DNA from: JAJXWB01 sp037044955
GTDB lineage: Bacteria; Pseudomonadota; Alphaproteobacteria; Rhizobiales; Beijerinckiaceae
NCBI GenBank assembly: GCA_037044955.1
Contig: JBAOHX010000008.1
Span: forward strand, 62,001 to 126,000
Direction: 5' to 3'
DNA length: 64,000 bases
Notes under the pieces: generated by a model
The model's database searches: none
Told to the model about the DNA's origin: nothing
What the model saw: the letters and a program-made list of their open reading frames with translations, nothing else
Shown here: piece after piece, positions 17,610 to 26,582 of the stretch
Layout: each line of letters opens with the position of its first letter
How positions within the stretch are numbered: the first letter of the stretch is position 1
Position numbers and translations under genes: made by a program

Positions 17610-18793
17610 TTCGCGGCGATCGCGTGTGCGGGGGAAATGCCCCGGGCGCTCGCCGCAGCTTCGAGAAAGCCGCGCGTTGTCGCCATGAAGTCGGGTTCGT
17701 CGAGCAGAAAGGCGTCGTGACCCTTGTCGGTCTCGATCTCGACGAACGAGACAGGAAGACTTGCCGCATTGAGCGCATGGACGATCGTGCGCGCGTCCGA
17801 TGTCGGATAGAGCCAGTCAGACGTGAACGAAACCACGCAGAACCTCGTTTTCGCGCCGACGAAAGCGCGCGCGAGCGAGCCGCCGTAATCCGCGGCGAGG
17901 TCGAAATAGTCGCAGGCGCGCGTCACGTAGAGGTAGGAATTGGCGTCGAAACGGTCGACGAAACTCGATCCCTGGTAGCGCAGATAATTCTCGATCTGAA
18001 AGTCCGCGTCGAAGGAGAAAGTCGGCGCCGAACGGTCCTGCAGCTTTCGGCCGAACTTGCGCTGAAGGGCGCCCTCCGAAAGATAGGTGATGTGCGCGGA
18101 CATGCGCGCCACCGCCAGGCCCTTGGTCGGCCGCGCGCCGAATTCCGAATACCGGCCGCCGCGCCAGTCGGGATCGGCCATGACCGCCTGGCGACCGACT
18201 TCGTGGAAGGCGATGTTCTGCGCGGAATGCTTGGAGGCGGTGGCGACCGGGAGCGCGGCAAAAACACGCTCCGGATAGCTGGCCACCCATTGCAGAACCT
18301 GCATGCCGCCCATGGAGCCGCCCGCGACGCAGAACAGCGTCTCGATCCCGAGGTGATCGATCAGCATGGCCTGGGCGCGCACCATGTCCCGTATGGTCAC
18401 CACGGGAAGATCGAGTCCCCAGGGCTTCCCGGTTTCAGGATTGGTCGACGCCGGTCCCGTCGAACCCATGCAGCCGCCGACCACGTTGGAGCAGATGACG
18501 AAGTAGCGATCGGTGTCGATCGGCCGGCCCGGGCCCACCATCGCCGCCCACCAGCCGGCCTTGCCTGTCAGCGGATGCTCGTTCGAAACGTGCTGGTCGC
18601 CCGTGAGGGCATGGCAGACGAGAACGGCGTTGGAGCGGTCGGCGTTGAGAGTTCCGTAGGTCTGATAGGCGACGACCAGAGGAGTGAGCGAGGCGCCCGC
18701 ATCCAGGGCCAGCGGCTGGTCCGGGCCAAAGCGAACGACATAGCTGCTGGGATTGTCCGCTTCCTGAACGCTAACGACCGTCACTTCCGTCAA
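17606..18793 (-). CDS. metX: Homoserine O-acetyltransferase (MetX)
   Basis: MetX acylates homoserine in the methionine pathway. The 395-residue alpha/beta-hydrolase has the nucleophile elbow AGGSMGGMQVLQW, the oxyanion strand VVAYQTYGTLNADRSN, and the C-terminal Asp/His region SDWLYPTSDAR and DKGHDAFLLDEPDF. The assigned start is TTG at 18791-18793; the GTG three codons later is an alternative, and no in-frame ATG lies close upstream. Whether acetyl- or succinyl-CoA is used cannot be decided by eye. A perfect 18-bp palindrome sits 14 bases before the start codon. Confidence 0.92.
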   Translation of the reverse strand: MTEVTVVSVQEADNPSSYVVRFGPDQPLALDAGASLTPLVVAYQTYGTLNADRSNAVLVCHALTGDQHVSNEHPLTGKAGWWAAMVGPGRPIDTDRYFVICSNVVGGCMGSTGPASTNPETGKPWGLDLPVVTIRDMVRAQAMLIDHLGIETLFCVAGGSMGGMQVLQWVASYPERVFAALPVATASKHSAQNIAFHEVGRQAVMADPDWRGGRYSEFGARPTKGLAVARMSAHITYLSEGALQRKFGRKLQDRSAPTFSFDADFQIENYLRYQGSSFVDRFDANSYLYVTRACDYFDLAADYGGSLARAFVGAKTRFCVVSFTSDWLYPTSDARTIVHALNAASLPVSFVEIETDKGHDAFLLDEPDFMATTRGFLEAAASARGISPAHAIAAK

Positions 18794-18806
18794 TCCGCGC
18801 CACGTC

Positions 18807-18824
18807 CGTTCGATATGTCGAACG
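18807..18824. promoter_or_regulatory. Palindrome at the metX 5' end
   Basis: CGTTCGA-TATG-TCGAACG is an 18-bp perfect inverted repeat directly ahead of metX. Such symmetry is typical of a dimeric repressor site; its position between promoter and start codon would suit repression of metXW. The cognate regulator is not identified. Confidence 0.4.
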
Positions 18825-18939
18825 TTCTGTGCGGAAAGAAGAACATCGTTCGGTCGATAAAGTCAAGCAGGATCAACAGGACTACGGCTGTTCATCGCAC
18901 GCCGCGTCAATTAAGACATGCGCGACCTCGGACGGACAG

Positions 18940-19813
18940 ATGACTGCAAAACCCGACGATCGCGCCGCTCTCGAACTCTCCGCGTTGCGCCAGAACATCG
19001 ATCGAATCGACGAGTTCGGTTCATCGCCTGCTGATCGAGCGCGGAGCGATCATCGAAAACCTGATCGCGACCAAGTCGCGGCAGGGCGGCGGCTCGGCCT
19101 TCCGTCCGGGTCGCGAAGCCGAAATGATGCGACGGCTGGTTCAGAGGCATACCGGCCTCCTGCCGCTCGACACGATCGAAAGCATCTGGCGCATCATCAT
19201 TGGGACGTTCACCTACGTCCAATCCAACTATTCCGTGCATGTCGACGTTTCCGCGGGCGATGCGGCGATGCGGGACTCCGCTCGATTTCACTTCGGGTTC
19301 ACCGCTCCCTACGTCCCGCATCATGGTCCTCAAGCCGTCATCGACGCGGTCGAAGGATCCGTTGGCGATCTCGGACTGCTCAGGGTCGCCGGAGGCGTTG
19401 GCGACGGCGCCTGGTGGTCACGCCTGACGGACCCCGCCGCGCCCAAGATCATCGCGCGCCTGCCGTTTGTGGATCGGCCGGACCATCCGGCCGGCATCCC
19501 GCTGTTCGTCGTCTCGAAGCCTCTCGCCGAAGCGGCCGCGACGGACGTGCAGCTATTTGCCGCGCGGCTCGATCGATGGCGGGACGCGCTGCCGGATTCC
19601 ATCCGCGCGATGAAAGGCAGGCTCGTCGGCAACGCCGTCGATGAACGCGGTCTGTCCGTCCTCATGGCGTTCCCCGGTCCCGATGGCCTTGCCGCCGCGC
19701 GCCGGGCGCTCGAGGACGCAGGGCTTGCCGATGCGCAGCCGCTCTTTGTCGGCAGTCATGCGGCTCCTTTCGTTCCGAACAAGTCGGCCGACCAAAAGGC
19801 GACCCATGCCTGA
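18940..19813 (+). CDS. Chorismate mutase with C-terminal extension, frame broken
   Basis: The N-terminal part is an AroQ-type chorismate mutase, which turns chorismate into prephenate for phenylalanine and tyrosine. It starts at ATG 18940 (MTAKPDDRAALELSALR), with the catalytic helix reading LRQNIDRIDEF and then, in the next frame, VHRLLIERGAIIENLI. The frames meet at 19016-19019 (TTCGGTTC); loss of a CG from TTCGCGGTTC, or one extra G, explains it. The restored length is about 291 residues. The ~180 residues after the mutase helices contain no second known enzyme motif that I can name. The gene overlaps the following tyrC-type gene by 8 bases. Confidence 0.82.
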
Positions 19814-20756
19814 TGCCTGGGGCCAGAAGCTGGCCGAGCCCTTGTTTCAGTCATTGACCGTCGTCGGCTGCGGCCTGATCGGTTCGTCCTTGCTGCGCGT
19901 GGCGCGTCGCAACAATCTTGCGCGCAGGCTCGTCGCGGCGGACGTTTCCCCGGCGGTTTGCGCGCGCGTGTCCGAGCTGGCGCTGGCCGATCAGGTCACG
20001 GATGACGTCGCGGCGTCGGTGGTCGGCGCCGACCTCGTGATTCTGTGCGTGCCGGTCGGCGCCAACGAAACCGTCGGCAAGGCGATCGGGCCAGCGCTTT
20101 CGGCAGGCGCCATCGTGAGCGACGTAGGCTCGGTCAAAGGCGCCGTACAGTCGGCCCTGACGCCTCACATGCCGGCCGGCGCGCACCTCATTCCCGCGCA
20201 TCCTGTCGCGGGTACGGAAAACTCGGGACCGGACGCCGGCTTTGCGACGCTGTTCCTCAATCGCTGGTGCATCCTGACGCCGCCTGCCGACGCCGATGAT
20301 GCGGCGGTCGCGAAGCTGTCGGCCTTCTGGACCGCCGCCGGCAGCAATGTCGAGATCATGACCGCCGAGCACCACGATCTCGTTCTCGCGATCACAAGCC
20401 ATGTGCCGCATCTGATCGCCTACAATATCGTCGGCACGGCGGCCGATCTCGAAGTCGTGACGGAATCCGAGGTCATCAAGTTCTCCGCCGGCGGCTTCCG
20501 CGACTTCACGCGCATCGCCGCGTCCGATCCGACCATGTGGCGCGATGTTTTTCTCAACAACAAGGACGCCGTGCTCGAAATCCTCGGGCGGTTCACCGAA
20601 GACTTGAGCGCGCTTCAGCGCATGATCCGCTGGGGCGACGGCGACGGCCTGTTCGCGCTCTTCACGCGAACGAGAAATATCCGGCGCAGCATCATCGAAA
20701 GCGGACAGGAAACGGCCGCCCCCGATTTCGGGCGGCATCAAGCTGATCCTCAGTAG
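19806..20756 (+). CDS. Prephenate/arogenate dehydrogenase
   Basis: This 316-residue NAD(P)-dependent enzyme oxidises prephenate or arogenate in tyrosine synthesis. It opens with a Rossmann motif, LTVVGCGLIGSSLLR, and has the family's substrate-binding blocks HPVAGTENSGPDAG and ITSHVPHLIAYNIVG, the latter with the catalytic His. The ATG at 19806 overlaps the end of chorismate mutase, so the two steps chorismate-prephenate-tyrosine branch are coupled. In many relatives an aminotransferase gene (hisC) lies between these two; it is absent here. It ends inside the convergent DUF2125 gene (7-base overlap). Which substrate is preferred is not decidable from sequence. Confidence 0.9.
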   Translation: MPDAWGQKLAEPLFQSLTVVGCGLIGSSLLRVARRNNLARRLVAADVSPAVCARVSELALADQVTDDVAASVVGADLVILCVPVGANETVGKAIGPALSAGAIVSDVGSVKGAVQSALTPHMPAGAHLIPAHPVAGTENSGPDAGFATLFLNRWCILTPPADADDAAVAKLSAFWTAAGSNVEIMTAEHHDLVLAITSHVPHLIAYNIVGTAADLEVVTESEVIKFSAGGFRDFTRIAASDPTMWRDVFLNNKDAVLEILGRFTEDLSALQRMIRWGDGDGLFALFTRTRNIRRSIIESGQETAAPDFGRHQADPQ

Positions 20757-21784
20757 AGCGGCGGCAGCGCGAATGCGCGTCGCAAGGGACCGATCGACAG
20801 AGCGCCGTTGTCGGCGGACATGTCCAGTTTCAGATCGCCTTTGCTCAGCACGGCGGCGGCAATCTGTCCGCTGATCGTATTCCTCTGCAGTTTGCCGGCG
20901 CTCTCGAGTATGGCGAGCAACGTTGGGCCGGCGTTGCGCAGATTGACAGCGAGTCTGCCATCCGGCCTGTGCAGAAGATCAAGCCCGAGGGCGCCCTCCG
21001 CCTGAAGCGCAAAATCGTCCCTGCTCAGGCTCAGGGCGGCGATTGACAGACGGCCGCCGGCAGCGCGCCAGGATTCCAATCGGTCAACCCAATGTCCCGC
21101 GCTCGCTGCATCAAGTTGCGTGACAGCGCCCAGGATCGTGAACAGACCTCGACCGCCCGGACCGATGTACCTTGCGAACGCGGGCGAGTTGAGGCCTGCA
21201 AGCCCCGCAGTCAGGCTGTACGGAGACATGGACGCCGCGCCAGTCCGTTTGAGGTGAAAATGCAGCGTTTCCGCAGTCGTCGTCGGCAAATCGCGAGATG
21301 ACACGGTCAGGTCGCGGCCCACTATCGACAGCCGGTCGAGGCGGTCCGGCAACCCGCGCGCGGAAATCTGAAGGCTCGACCAATCGATTGAGGTTTTCAC
21401 GCCTGTGGTTTCGACCGAGGCCGGCGTCGAAAGACTGATCTCGACGAGCTTCGGCGTGTAGAGTTGCGCCTGAATAACCGCTCGTCTTGCTGATAACGTG
21501 TGCGTCTCCAAGCCTTCTTCAACTCTGAGCTTCGGCTCGAGACAATCGAGCATGACCGCAAGAGGGAAGCCGCCTGATGTCAGGGATTCGCATGACCAGA
21601 CGCGGCCGAATTGCGCCTCTCGCTCAAGCTGGGCGTGAAACTCTCGCATCGCCATGCGTTGTGCGATGTACCAGTATGCCGACCAACCAAGCGCCAGGAA
21701 GAGTACGGCAAAACATGCGGCCAGAACGCCGTTGCGCCCGACGCCGCGCCCAACGATTACATTGTTGTCGCCGACCCTCGGCAT
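20750..21784 (-). CDS. DUF2125 domain protein, membrane-anchored
   Basis: A 344-residue protein of the alphaproteobacterial DUF2125 family. One transmembrane helix lies near the N-terminus (LAACFAVLFLALGWSAYWYI); the rest is predicted to be periplasmic and rich in beta strands, with a family-typical WSCESLTSGGFPLAVMLDC region carrying two cysteines. The long strand-rich body is reminiscent of AsmA-like or lipid-handling proteins, but the function is unknown. It follows plsC by 3 bases on the same strand, hinting at a link with membrane lipid metabolism (inference). Confidence 0.85.
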   Translation of the reverse strand: MPRVGDNNVIVGRGVGRNGVLAACFAVLFLALGWSAYWYIAQRMAMREFHAQLEREAQFGRVWSCESLTSGGFPLAVMLDCLEPKLRVEEGLETHTLSARRAVIQAQLYTPKLVEISLSTPASVETTGVKTSIDWSSLQISARGLPDRLDRLSIVGRDLTVSSRDLPTTTAETLHFHLKRTGAASMSPYSLTAGLAGLNSPAFARYIGPGGRGLFTILGAVTQLDAASAGHWVDRLESWRAAGGRLSIAALSLSRDDFALQAEGALGLDLLHRPDGRLAVNLRNAGPTLLAILESAGKLQRNTISGQIAAAVLSKGDLKLDMSADNGALSIGPLRRAFALPPLY

Positions 21785-21787
21785 CGG

Positions 21788-22648
21788 TCACGCCGACTTT
21801 CGCGCGTCCGCGCGTTGCTCGACCGTCGCAGCCTGGACCACCGCCCCTAGCGTCGGATCAATGCGCAAGGCTTCGTCGACCAAGGCGCGCGTACCCGTCT
21901 CCACGGCGTCCTCCAGGCGTTGCGAGAATTCTTCCCTTGCAAGTCCTGGTTCGATGACCGGGAGGAATTCGATGATCGCCGTGCCGGGATTGCGCAGAAA
22001 GCTCCGTCGCGGCCAGAACAGCCCCGTATTGAGCGCAACCGGCACAACGCGGGCATTGAGCGCCGTATAGAGATGCGTCACCCCGTATTTGTACGCCGGC
22101 GGCGCGCCGACGGGCCGCCGCGTTCCCTCAGGAAATATGAGGATGCGACGACCGAGCTTCAGAAAGTCGGCGACGCCGTTCGTGACCTGCGTGAGCGCCG
22201 TCGAACCGGACGAGCGATTGATCGAGATTTGCTCCACCGCGCCGAGATACCAGCCGAACAAGGGAAGCCATGTCAGCTCGCGCTTGTGCACGTAAGAGAA
22301 ATTGTCGACCGCGAGGACGAGCGCAAACGTCTCGAGGATCGATTGATGTTTGGGCGCGACCACCAGGCCGCCCGCAGGAATACGTTCGAGCCCCCTGAAT
22401 TCGACTTTCGTCCCGCAGATCAGCCTCAGCCACCACAGTGAAGTTCTCGCCCATGCGCGCGCCATGAAGGTCGCCGGACCCCGTCCCATCACGACCGAGG
22501 GCAGGCCAAACACCATCAGCAGAATCAGGTTCACATAGAAGACGATGTTGAAGATTGTCGATCGCGCCGCGATCGACAGACGGCGCGCACGCCCCGCAGG
22601 CGGCGACAGGTCTAGGGCGCGGTCCGATGCGCCGGTCTGTTGCTCCAT
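21788..22648 (-). CDS. plsC: 1-acyl-sn-glycerol-3-phosphate acyltransferase
   Basis: PlsC adds the second acyl chain to lysophosphatidic acid to make phosphatidic acid at the inner membrane. The 286-residue protein has an N-terminal membrane helix (IVFYVNLILLMVFGL), the catalytic HX4-acid box as KHQSILE, the substrate-binding FPEGTRRPV and a conserved proline region near VVPVALNTGLFWP. The acid in the first box is Glu, as in many alphaproteobacterial members, instead of the usual Asp. It lies 13 bases after ftsX and just before DUF2125 on the same strand. Confidence 0.91.
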   Translation of the reverse strand: MEQQTGASDRALDLSPPAGRARRLSIAARSTIFNIVFYVNLILLMVFGLPSVVMGRGPATFMARAWARTSLWWLRLICGTKVEFRGLERIPAGGLVVAPKHQSILETFALVLAVDNFSYVHKRELTWLPLFGWYLGAVEQISINRSSGSTALTQVTNGVADFLKLGRRILIFPEGTRRPVGAPPAYKYGVTHLYTALNARVVPVALNTGLFWPRRSFLRNPGTAIIEFLPVIEPGLAREEFSQRLEDAVETGTRALVDEALRIDPTLGAVVQAATVEQRADARKSA

Positions 22649-22661
22649 GGAGATGTCCTGA

Positions 22662-23612
22662 TCAGGCCAGACGTCGCAAGCGACGAAAGACGATCATACG
22701 CGAAGTTTGCCCGGACAAGGCAGCGCTCAGGACCGCGATCAGGGCAATGGCTGAGTAACCCAGCCAACCGATTGAAAACGAACCGAACAGAGCCTCGATC
22801 TGTTCGCCGCTCGGCGTGGCGGCCAGTCGGCGGCTCAGCAACCCGGCGGCAAGGAACACGAGCGACGCCGCCCCTGCGCCGATGAGGCCGCCGCGCAGCC
22901 CGAGCCACAGGAAGCGATATTGAAACTGCTTGGATATGAACTGGTCGCTGGCCCCGACGAAATGCAGGACTTCGATGATCTCGCGATTGCCAGCCATGGC
23001 GCCATGCGTCGCGAAAGAGATGGCGAGGGCCATGGCGGTGACGATGAGCGCCAGCAGGAAAATGGCGATGGCGACCAGCGCATTGGCCATGTCGGCGAGG
23101 CGTTCGGACCAGACGCGATGATCGTCGAGATTGGCGTTGGGCGATATCTCGGCCACGCGGCGTCGCAATTGATCGAAATCGACCGTCGATCCGGTAGCGA
23201 GCTTGAGCACGATCATGCGCGGCACCGGAACCTCGTCGAGGTTGACGCCCTGACCGAGCCACGGCTCGAGCAGCAATTCGGATTCGCGCTTGGTCATGGC
23301 GCGGACATCGGCGACGCCGGGAAAGGCGCGTACGGCCTGGACGATGCGGGCGATGTCGGCGTCGATATCGCGATTGGGCGCGGGTTTGAGTTGAATCGTC
23401 GCCTCGCGCGACACGCTCGAACGCCATTCCTGGCTCGCTTGACCGACCAGGACGGCGCCGCCGGCGGCGAGCGAGGCCAGAAAGCTCATGATGGCGACGA
23501 CGATGATCAGCGTGCGGCCGGCAATGCTCGATGCGGGCACCAACGGGGCCTCGCCGTCGCGCGCCCTTCCATTCGGCCCCTGCGCCGGCGAGCCGGCCAA
23601 TTCCGCTGACAT
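22662..23612 (-). CDS. ftsX: Cell division protein FtsX
   Basis: FtsX is the permease-like partner of FtsE; together they activate peptidoglycan hydrolases at the septum. The 316-residue protein has four transmembrane segments: one after the N-terminal cytoplasmic tail (IIVVAIMSFLASLAAGGAVLV) and three at the C-terminus, separated by the extracytoplasmic loop that holds the conserved ATIQLKP-type strand. The start at 23612 was preferred to the far upstream ATG at 23807, which overlaps ftsE, because it begins 10 bases after the ftsE stop and gives the normal length. Confidence 0.92.
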   Translation of the reverse strand: MSAELAGSPAQGPNGRARDGEAPLVPASSIAGRTLIIVVAIMSFLASLAAGGAVLVGQASQEWRSSVSREATIQLKPAPNRDIDADIARIVQAVRAFPGVADVRAMTKRESELLLEPWLGQGVNLDEVPVPRMIVLKLATGSTVDFDQLRRRVAEISPNANLDDHRVWSERLADMANALVAIAIFLLALIVTAMALAISFATHGAMAGNREIIEVLHFVGASDQFISKQFQYRFLWLGLRGGLIGAGAASLVFLAAGLLSRRLAATPSGEQIEALFGSFSIGWLGYSAIALIAVLSAALSGQTSRMIVFRRLRRLA

Positions 23613-23622
23613 CGACGCCCCC

Positions 23623-24309
23623 TCAATCGTAGATGTGAAGACGGCGGTCGCCGAGGACCAGCCGTCGCGCGCCGTCGAATTGGTCCATGAGCCCGAGGTC
23701 ATGCGTCGCGACGACGACAGAAGTGCCGGAACGCTGCAGTTCCACGAACAGACGAATGATGCGTCGCGCCATCGTGGGGTCGACATTGCCCGTCGGCTCG
23801 TCGGCAAGCAGCAACTCGGGCCGGACGATCAGGGCGCGCGCAATGGCGGCGCGCTGCTTTTCGCCGCCGGACAGCACCTCGGGATAGACGTGCATTCGAT
23901 CCCCGAGGCCGACCCAACGGAGCAATTCGACGACCTCGTCGCGATATCCGGCTTCCGACTTGTTCTGAACCCTCAGCGGCAGAGCGACATTCTCGTAGGT
24001 CGTGAGATGATCGAGCAGCCGGAAGTCCTGAAAGACGACGCCTATGCGGCGACGGATCGATGTGATCGCATCCTTGTCGAGCGTCGAGGAATCCTGCCCG
24101 AAAATCGAAATGAGCCCGCGCGTCGGGCGCAATGACAGAAGCAGCAGGCGCATCAGCGTGGTCTTGCCGGCGCCGGAGGGGCCGGTCAGGAACTGGAACG
24201 AGCCCGGCGTGATCGAGAAATTGAGATCCTGAAGAACCTCCGGCCCCATCCCGTAGCGCAGGCCGACGTTTTCGAAGCGCACCAAGACGAAGCTCCGGCA
24301 GGACCGCAC
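23623..24309 (-). CDS. ftsE: Cell division ATP-binding protein FtsE
   Basis: FtsE is the ABC ATPase that drives FtsX. Present in order are Walker A GPSGAGKTT, Q-loop VFQDFRLL, the ABC signature LSGGEKQR, Walker B LLLADEPTGN and the H-loop ATHDLGLM. The family usually begins directly at VRFENVGLRYG, so the true start may be the TTG at 24285 or the GTG at 24282; the GTG at 24309 adds eight or nine residues. ftsX follows after 10 bases. Confidence 0.93.
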   Translation of the reverse strand: MRSCRSFVLVRFENVGLRYGMGPEVLQDLNFSITPGSFQFLTGPSGAGKTTLMRLLLLSLRPTRGLISIFGQDSSTLDKDAITSIRRRIGVVFQDFRLLDHLTTYENVALPLRVQNKSEAGYRDEVVELLRWVGLGDRMHVYPEVLSGGEKQRAAIARALIVRPELLLADEPTGNVDPTMARRIIRLFVELQRSGTSVVVATHDLGLMDQFDGARRLVLGDRRLHIYD

Positions 24310-24443
24310 AAGCCTGTGGCGATGGCAAATCGCCGATCTTTACCCCCAATTAACTATAAGCCTGCGATCTATGAAATCGGAAGCCGAGCGGTCCACGTTG
24401 CGCCGTCTTGCGGCTTTGACCGCCATGTCCCGGGTCGCACGCC

Positions 24444-25001
24444 ATGACAATTGCGTTCAGCGCAGATTTCGATGCTCAGAGGGATGATCGGCCCCGGCGC
24501 GGGCTCGTCGTGATCGCGCTGATCGCGGCCGCGACGATGGCGGCTGTCGGCGCGCGAACCTCGATCGTGCGCCTCGCGCCACGAGCCGCCGCTCTGTTCG
24601 AGGCCGCCGGGCTTTCCGTCAATCTCGGCGGCGTTTCGATCGACCGTGTCCGCGCCCGAATCCTGATGGATGGCGACAGGCGCATCCTTGTGGTGGAAGG
24701 CGATCTGGTCAATCCGGGCGATCGCGCCGAAACCGCACGGCCGTTGCTGGTTTCCGTACGCGACGACGATGGTCAACCGCTCTACACGTGGACGACCAAG
24801 GCGCCGCAGCAGAAGGTGTCGAGCGGCGAGCGCGCCGCTTTCGTCGCCCGGCTCGCCTCGCCGCCCGCGAACGCCGGCAGCGTGCTTGTCGAGTTCGACC
24901 GTAGCGAGGGCGAATCGTCCGCAAGATCGTCGGCTGCGGTGAGGAAATCGGCCGATCGTCCGCTGGCTCAGGGCTCCAGGACGGAATCCCAGTACAGATA
25001 G
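24444..25001 (+). CDS. Unknown membrane-anchored protein, DUF3426-like
   Basis: A 185-residue protein divergent from ftsE. One hydrophobic segment (LVVIALIAAATMAAVGA, about residues 21-37) would anchor it, with the remainder outside. The body, from GLSVNLGGVSIDRVRARILMD through PLYTWTTKAPQQKVSSGERA to FVARLASPP, resembles the C-terminal domain of the MJ0042-type zinc-ribbon proteins often found beside ftsEX in this order. The N-terminal zinc ribbon itself is not encoded here or just upstream. Function unknown. Its 3' end overlaps the convergent HNH gene by 34 bases. Confidence 0.62.
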   Translation: MTIAFSADFDAQRDDRPRRGLVVIALIAAATMAAVGARTSIVRLAPRAAALFEAAGLSVNLGGVSIDRVRARILMDGDRRILVVEGDLVNPGDRAETARPLLVSVRDDDGQPLYTWTTKAPQQKVSSGERAAFVARLASPPANAGSVLVEFDRSEGESSARSSAAVRKSADRPLAQGSRTESQYR

Positions 25002-25546
25002 TCCATCCAGCTATCGTGCAGATAGTTCGGCGGAAACTGCCGCCCGGCGCGCATGAGATCGTCGATGTTGGGCTGGTATGGAAACACCGCAGGCCACATA
25101 CGCGCCTCGGCGGGCAATCGGTCGCTCTTGCGGAGATTGCAGGAGGAGCAGGCGGCGACGACATTTTCCCAGGTCGTCAAGCCGCCCTTGGAGCGCGGCA
25201 CGACATGATCGAAGGTCAGATCTTCGTGGTGCCCGCAATATTGGCACGTAAAACGATCGCGAAGGAAAACGTTGAACCGCGTGAAGGCCGGGTGACGGGC
25301 AGGCTTGATGTAGGTCTTGAGGGAAACGACGGACGGCAACCGCATTTCGAAGCTCGGACTTCGGACCGTCTTGTCGTAGTGCGAAACGATGTTCACCCGA
25401 TCCAGAAAGACCGCCTTGATCGCGTCCTGCCAGGACCAGAGCGACAGCGGATAATAGCTCAACGGTCGGTAATCCGCGTTGAGCACCAGCGCCGGACAAG
25501 CCTCCGGCCTGACAGTCGGTTGGAAGTGAACCGTCAACCGGAGCAC
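24968..25546 (-). CDS. HNH endonuclease family protein
   Basis: The 192-residue product has a complete HNH nuclease core in its second half: CQYCG, the catalytic strand LTFDHVVPRSKGG with the two His-containing positions, the central Asn in WENVVAACSSCNLRK, and the second CxxC that closes the zinc site. The N-terminal 90 residues (ALVLNADYRPLSYYPLSLWS) are typical of a conserved chromosomal HNH family found in most alphaproteobacteria outside mobile elements. A housekeeping nuclease role is likely but not known. Confidence 0.88.
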   Translation of the reverse strand: MLRLTVHFQPTVRPEACPALVLNADYRPLSYYPLSLWSWQDAIKAVFLDRVNIVSHYDKTVRSPSFEMRLPSVVSLKTYIKPARHPAFTRFNVFLRDRFTCQYCGHHEDLTFDHVVPRSKGGLTTWENVVAACSSCNLRKSDRLPAEARMWPAVFPYQPNIDDLMRAGRQFPPNYLHDSWMDYLYWDSVLEP

Positions 25547-25632
25547 CCCGTCTCATCGTTTTCGGCCAAGGCCGAATCTCGCCGCAGACACAGTCTACAA
25601 GCGTCAAGACGGAAATGTGAAGGCCAATCGGC

Positions 25633-26514
25633 TCAGCGGGTGGGGATCGGCGTTCCGCTGCGGTAATCGTAGAAGCCGCGCTGGGTCTTGCGACCGAGCC
25701 ATCCCGCCTCGACGTATTTCACCAGGAGCGGACAGGGCCGATACTTTGAGTCGGCCAGCCCCTCGTGCAGCACCTGCATGACCGACAGGCAGGTGTCGAG
25801 GCCGATGAAATCGGCAAGCTGCAACGGACCCATCGGATGGTTTGCGCCGAGCCGCATCGCCGTGTCGATGGCGTCGACCGAGCCCACGCCCTCATAAAGC
25901 GTGTAGATGGCCTCGTTGATCATCGGCAGGAGGATGCGGTTGACGATAAAGGCGGGGAAATCCTCCGAAACGGTGATGGTCTTGCCAAGCTTGGCAATGA
26001 AGGCGCGCGCCTTCTCGAAGGTCTCGTCGTCGGTCACGATCCCGCGGATCAGCTCGACGAGCTGCATGCGCGGCACGGGATTCATGAAGTGAATCCCGAT
26101 GAAAAGCTCGGGCCGGTCGGTCGAAGCTGCAAGGCGCGTGATCGAAATCGACGACGTGTTCGACGCGATCAACGCATCCTTGCGCAGAACCGGGCTCAAT
26201 TGCGCAAAAATCTTGCGCTTCAGCTCCTCGTTTTCCGACGCGGCCTCGATGACGATGTCGCAGTTGGAAAAGGCGTCGTAGGCCGTGGACGTCTTGATGC
26301 GGCCGACGACCGCGGTCCGGGCCGCGGCGTCTATCGCGCCACGTTCCTGCTGTCGCTGAAGCGTCGAATCGATGTCGGCCACGGCGTCGGCGAGGCGCTG
26401 CTCGGAAATGTCGTTCAAGTCGACGAAAAAGCCTGACGCCGCGCAAACCTGCGCGATGCCCTTGCCCATCTGCCCCGCGCCGATAATTCCGACCCTGGCG
26501 ATTTCGCTGCCCAT
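25633..26514 (-). CDS. hbd: 3-hydroxybutyryl-CoA dehydrogenase
   Basis: A 293-residue NAD(P)-dependent dehydrogenase interconverting acetoacetyl-CoA and 3-hydroxybutyryl-CoA. It has the N-terminal Rossmann motif IGAGQMGKGIAQVCA, the catalytic His in IGIHFMNPVPRMQLVELI with SNTSSISIT before it, and the C-terminal dimerisation domain with ANHPMGPLQLADFIGLD. Length and order match PaaH/Hbd. In an organism with ccr it may feed C4-CoA to the ethylmalonyl-CoA pathway or serve butyrate and polyhydroxybutyrate metabolism (inference). etfAB lie directly upstream on the same strand, consistent with joint expression. Confidence 0.92.
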   Translation of the reverse strand: MGSEIARVGIIGAGQMGKGIAQVCAASGFFVDLNDISEQRLADAVADIDSTLQRQQERGAIDAAARTAVVGRIKTSTAYDAFSNCDIVIEAASENEELKRKIFAQLSPVLRKDALIASNTSSISITRLAASTDRPELFIGIHFMNPVPRMQLVELIRGIVTDDETFEKARAFIAKLGKTITVSEDFPAFIVNRILLPMINEAIYTLYEGVGSVDAIDTAMRLGANHPMGPLQLADFIGLDTCLSVMQVLHEGLADSKYRPCPLLVKYVEAGWLGRKTQRGFYDYRSGTPIPTR

Positions 26515-26582
26515 TTGCCTGTCCGTTTCAGCCGCCCGCGACGATCATAAGCCAAGTCGCGGCGGGGTCCAGTCGTCGGCGC

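Noticed and set aside
18794..18900. A SAM riboswitch upstream of metX
   Set aside because: This class of element is known ahead of metX/metA in alphaproteobacteria, but I could not find its pseudoknot core in this leader.
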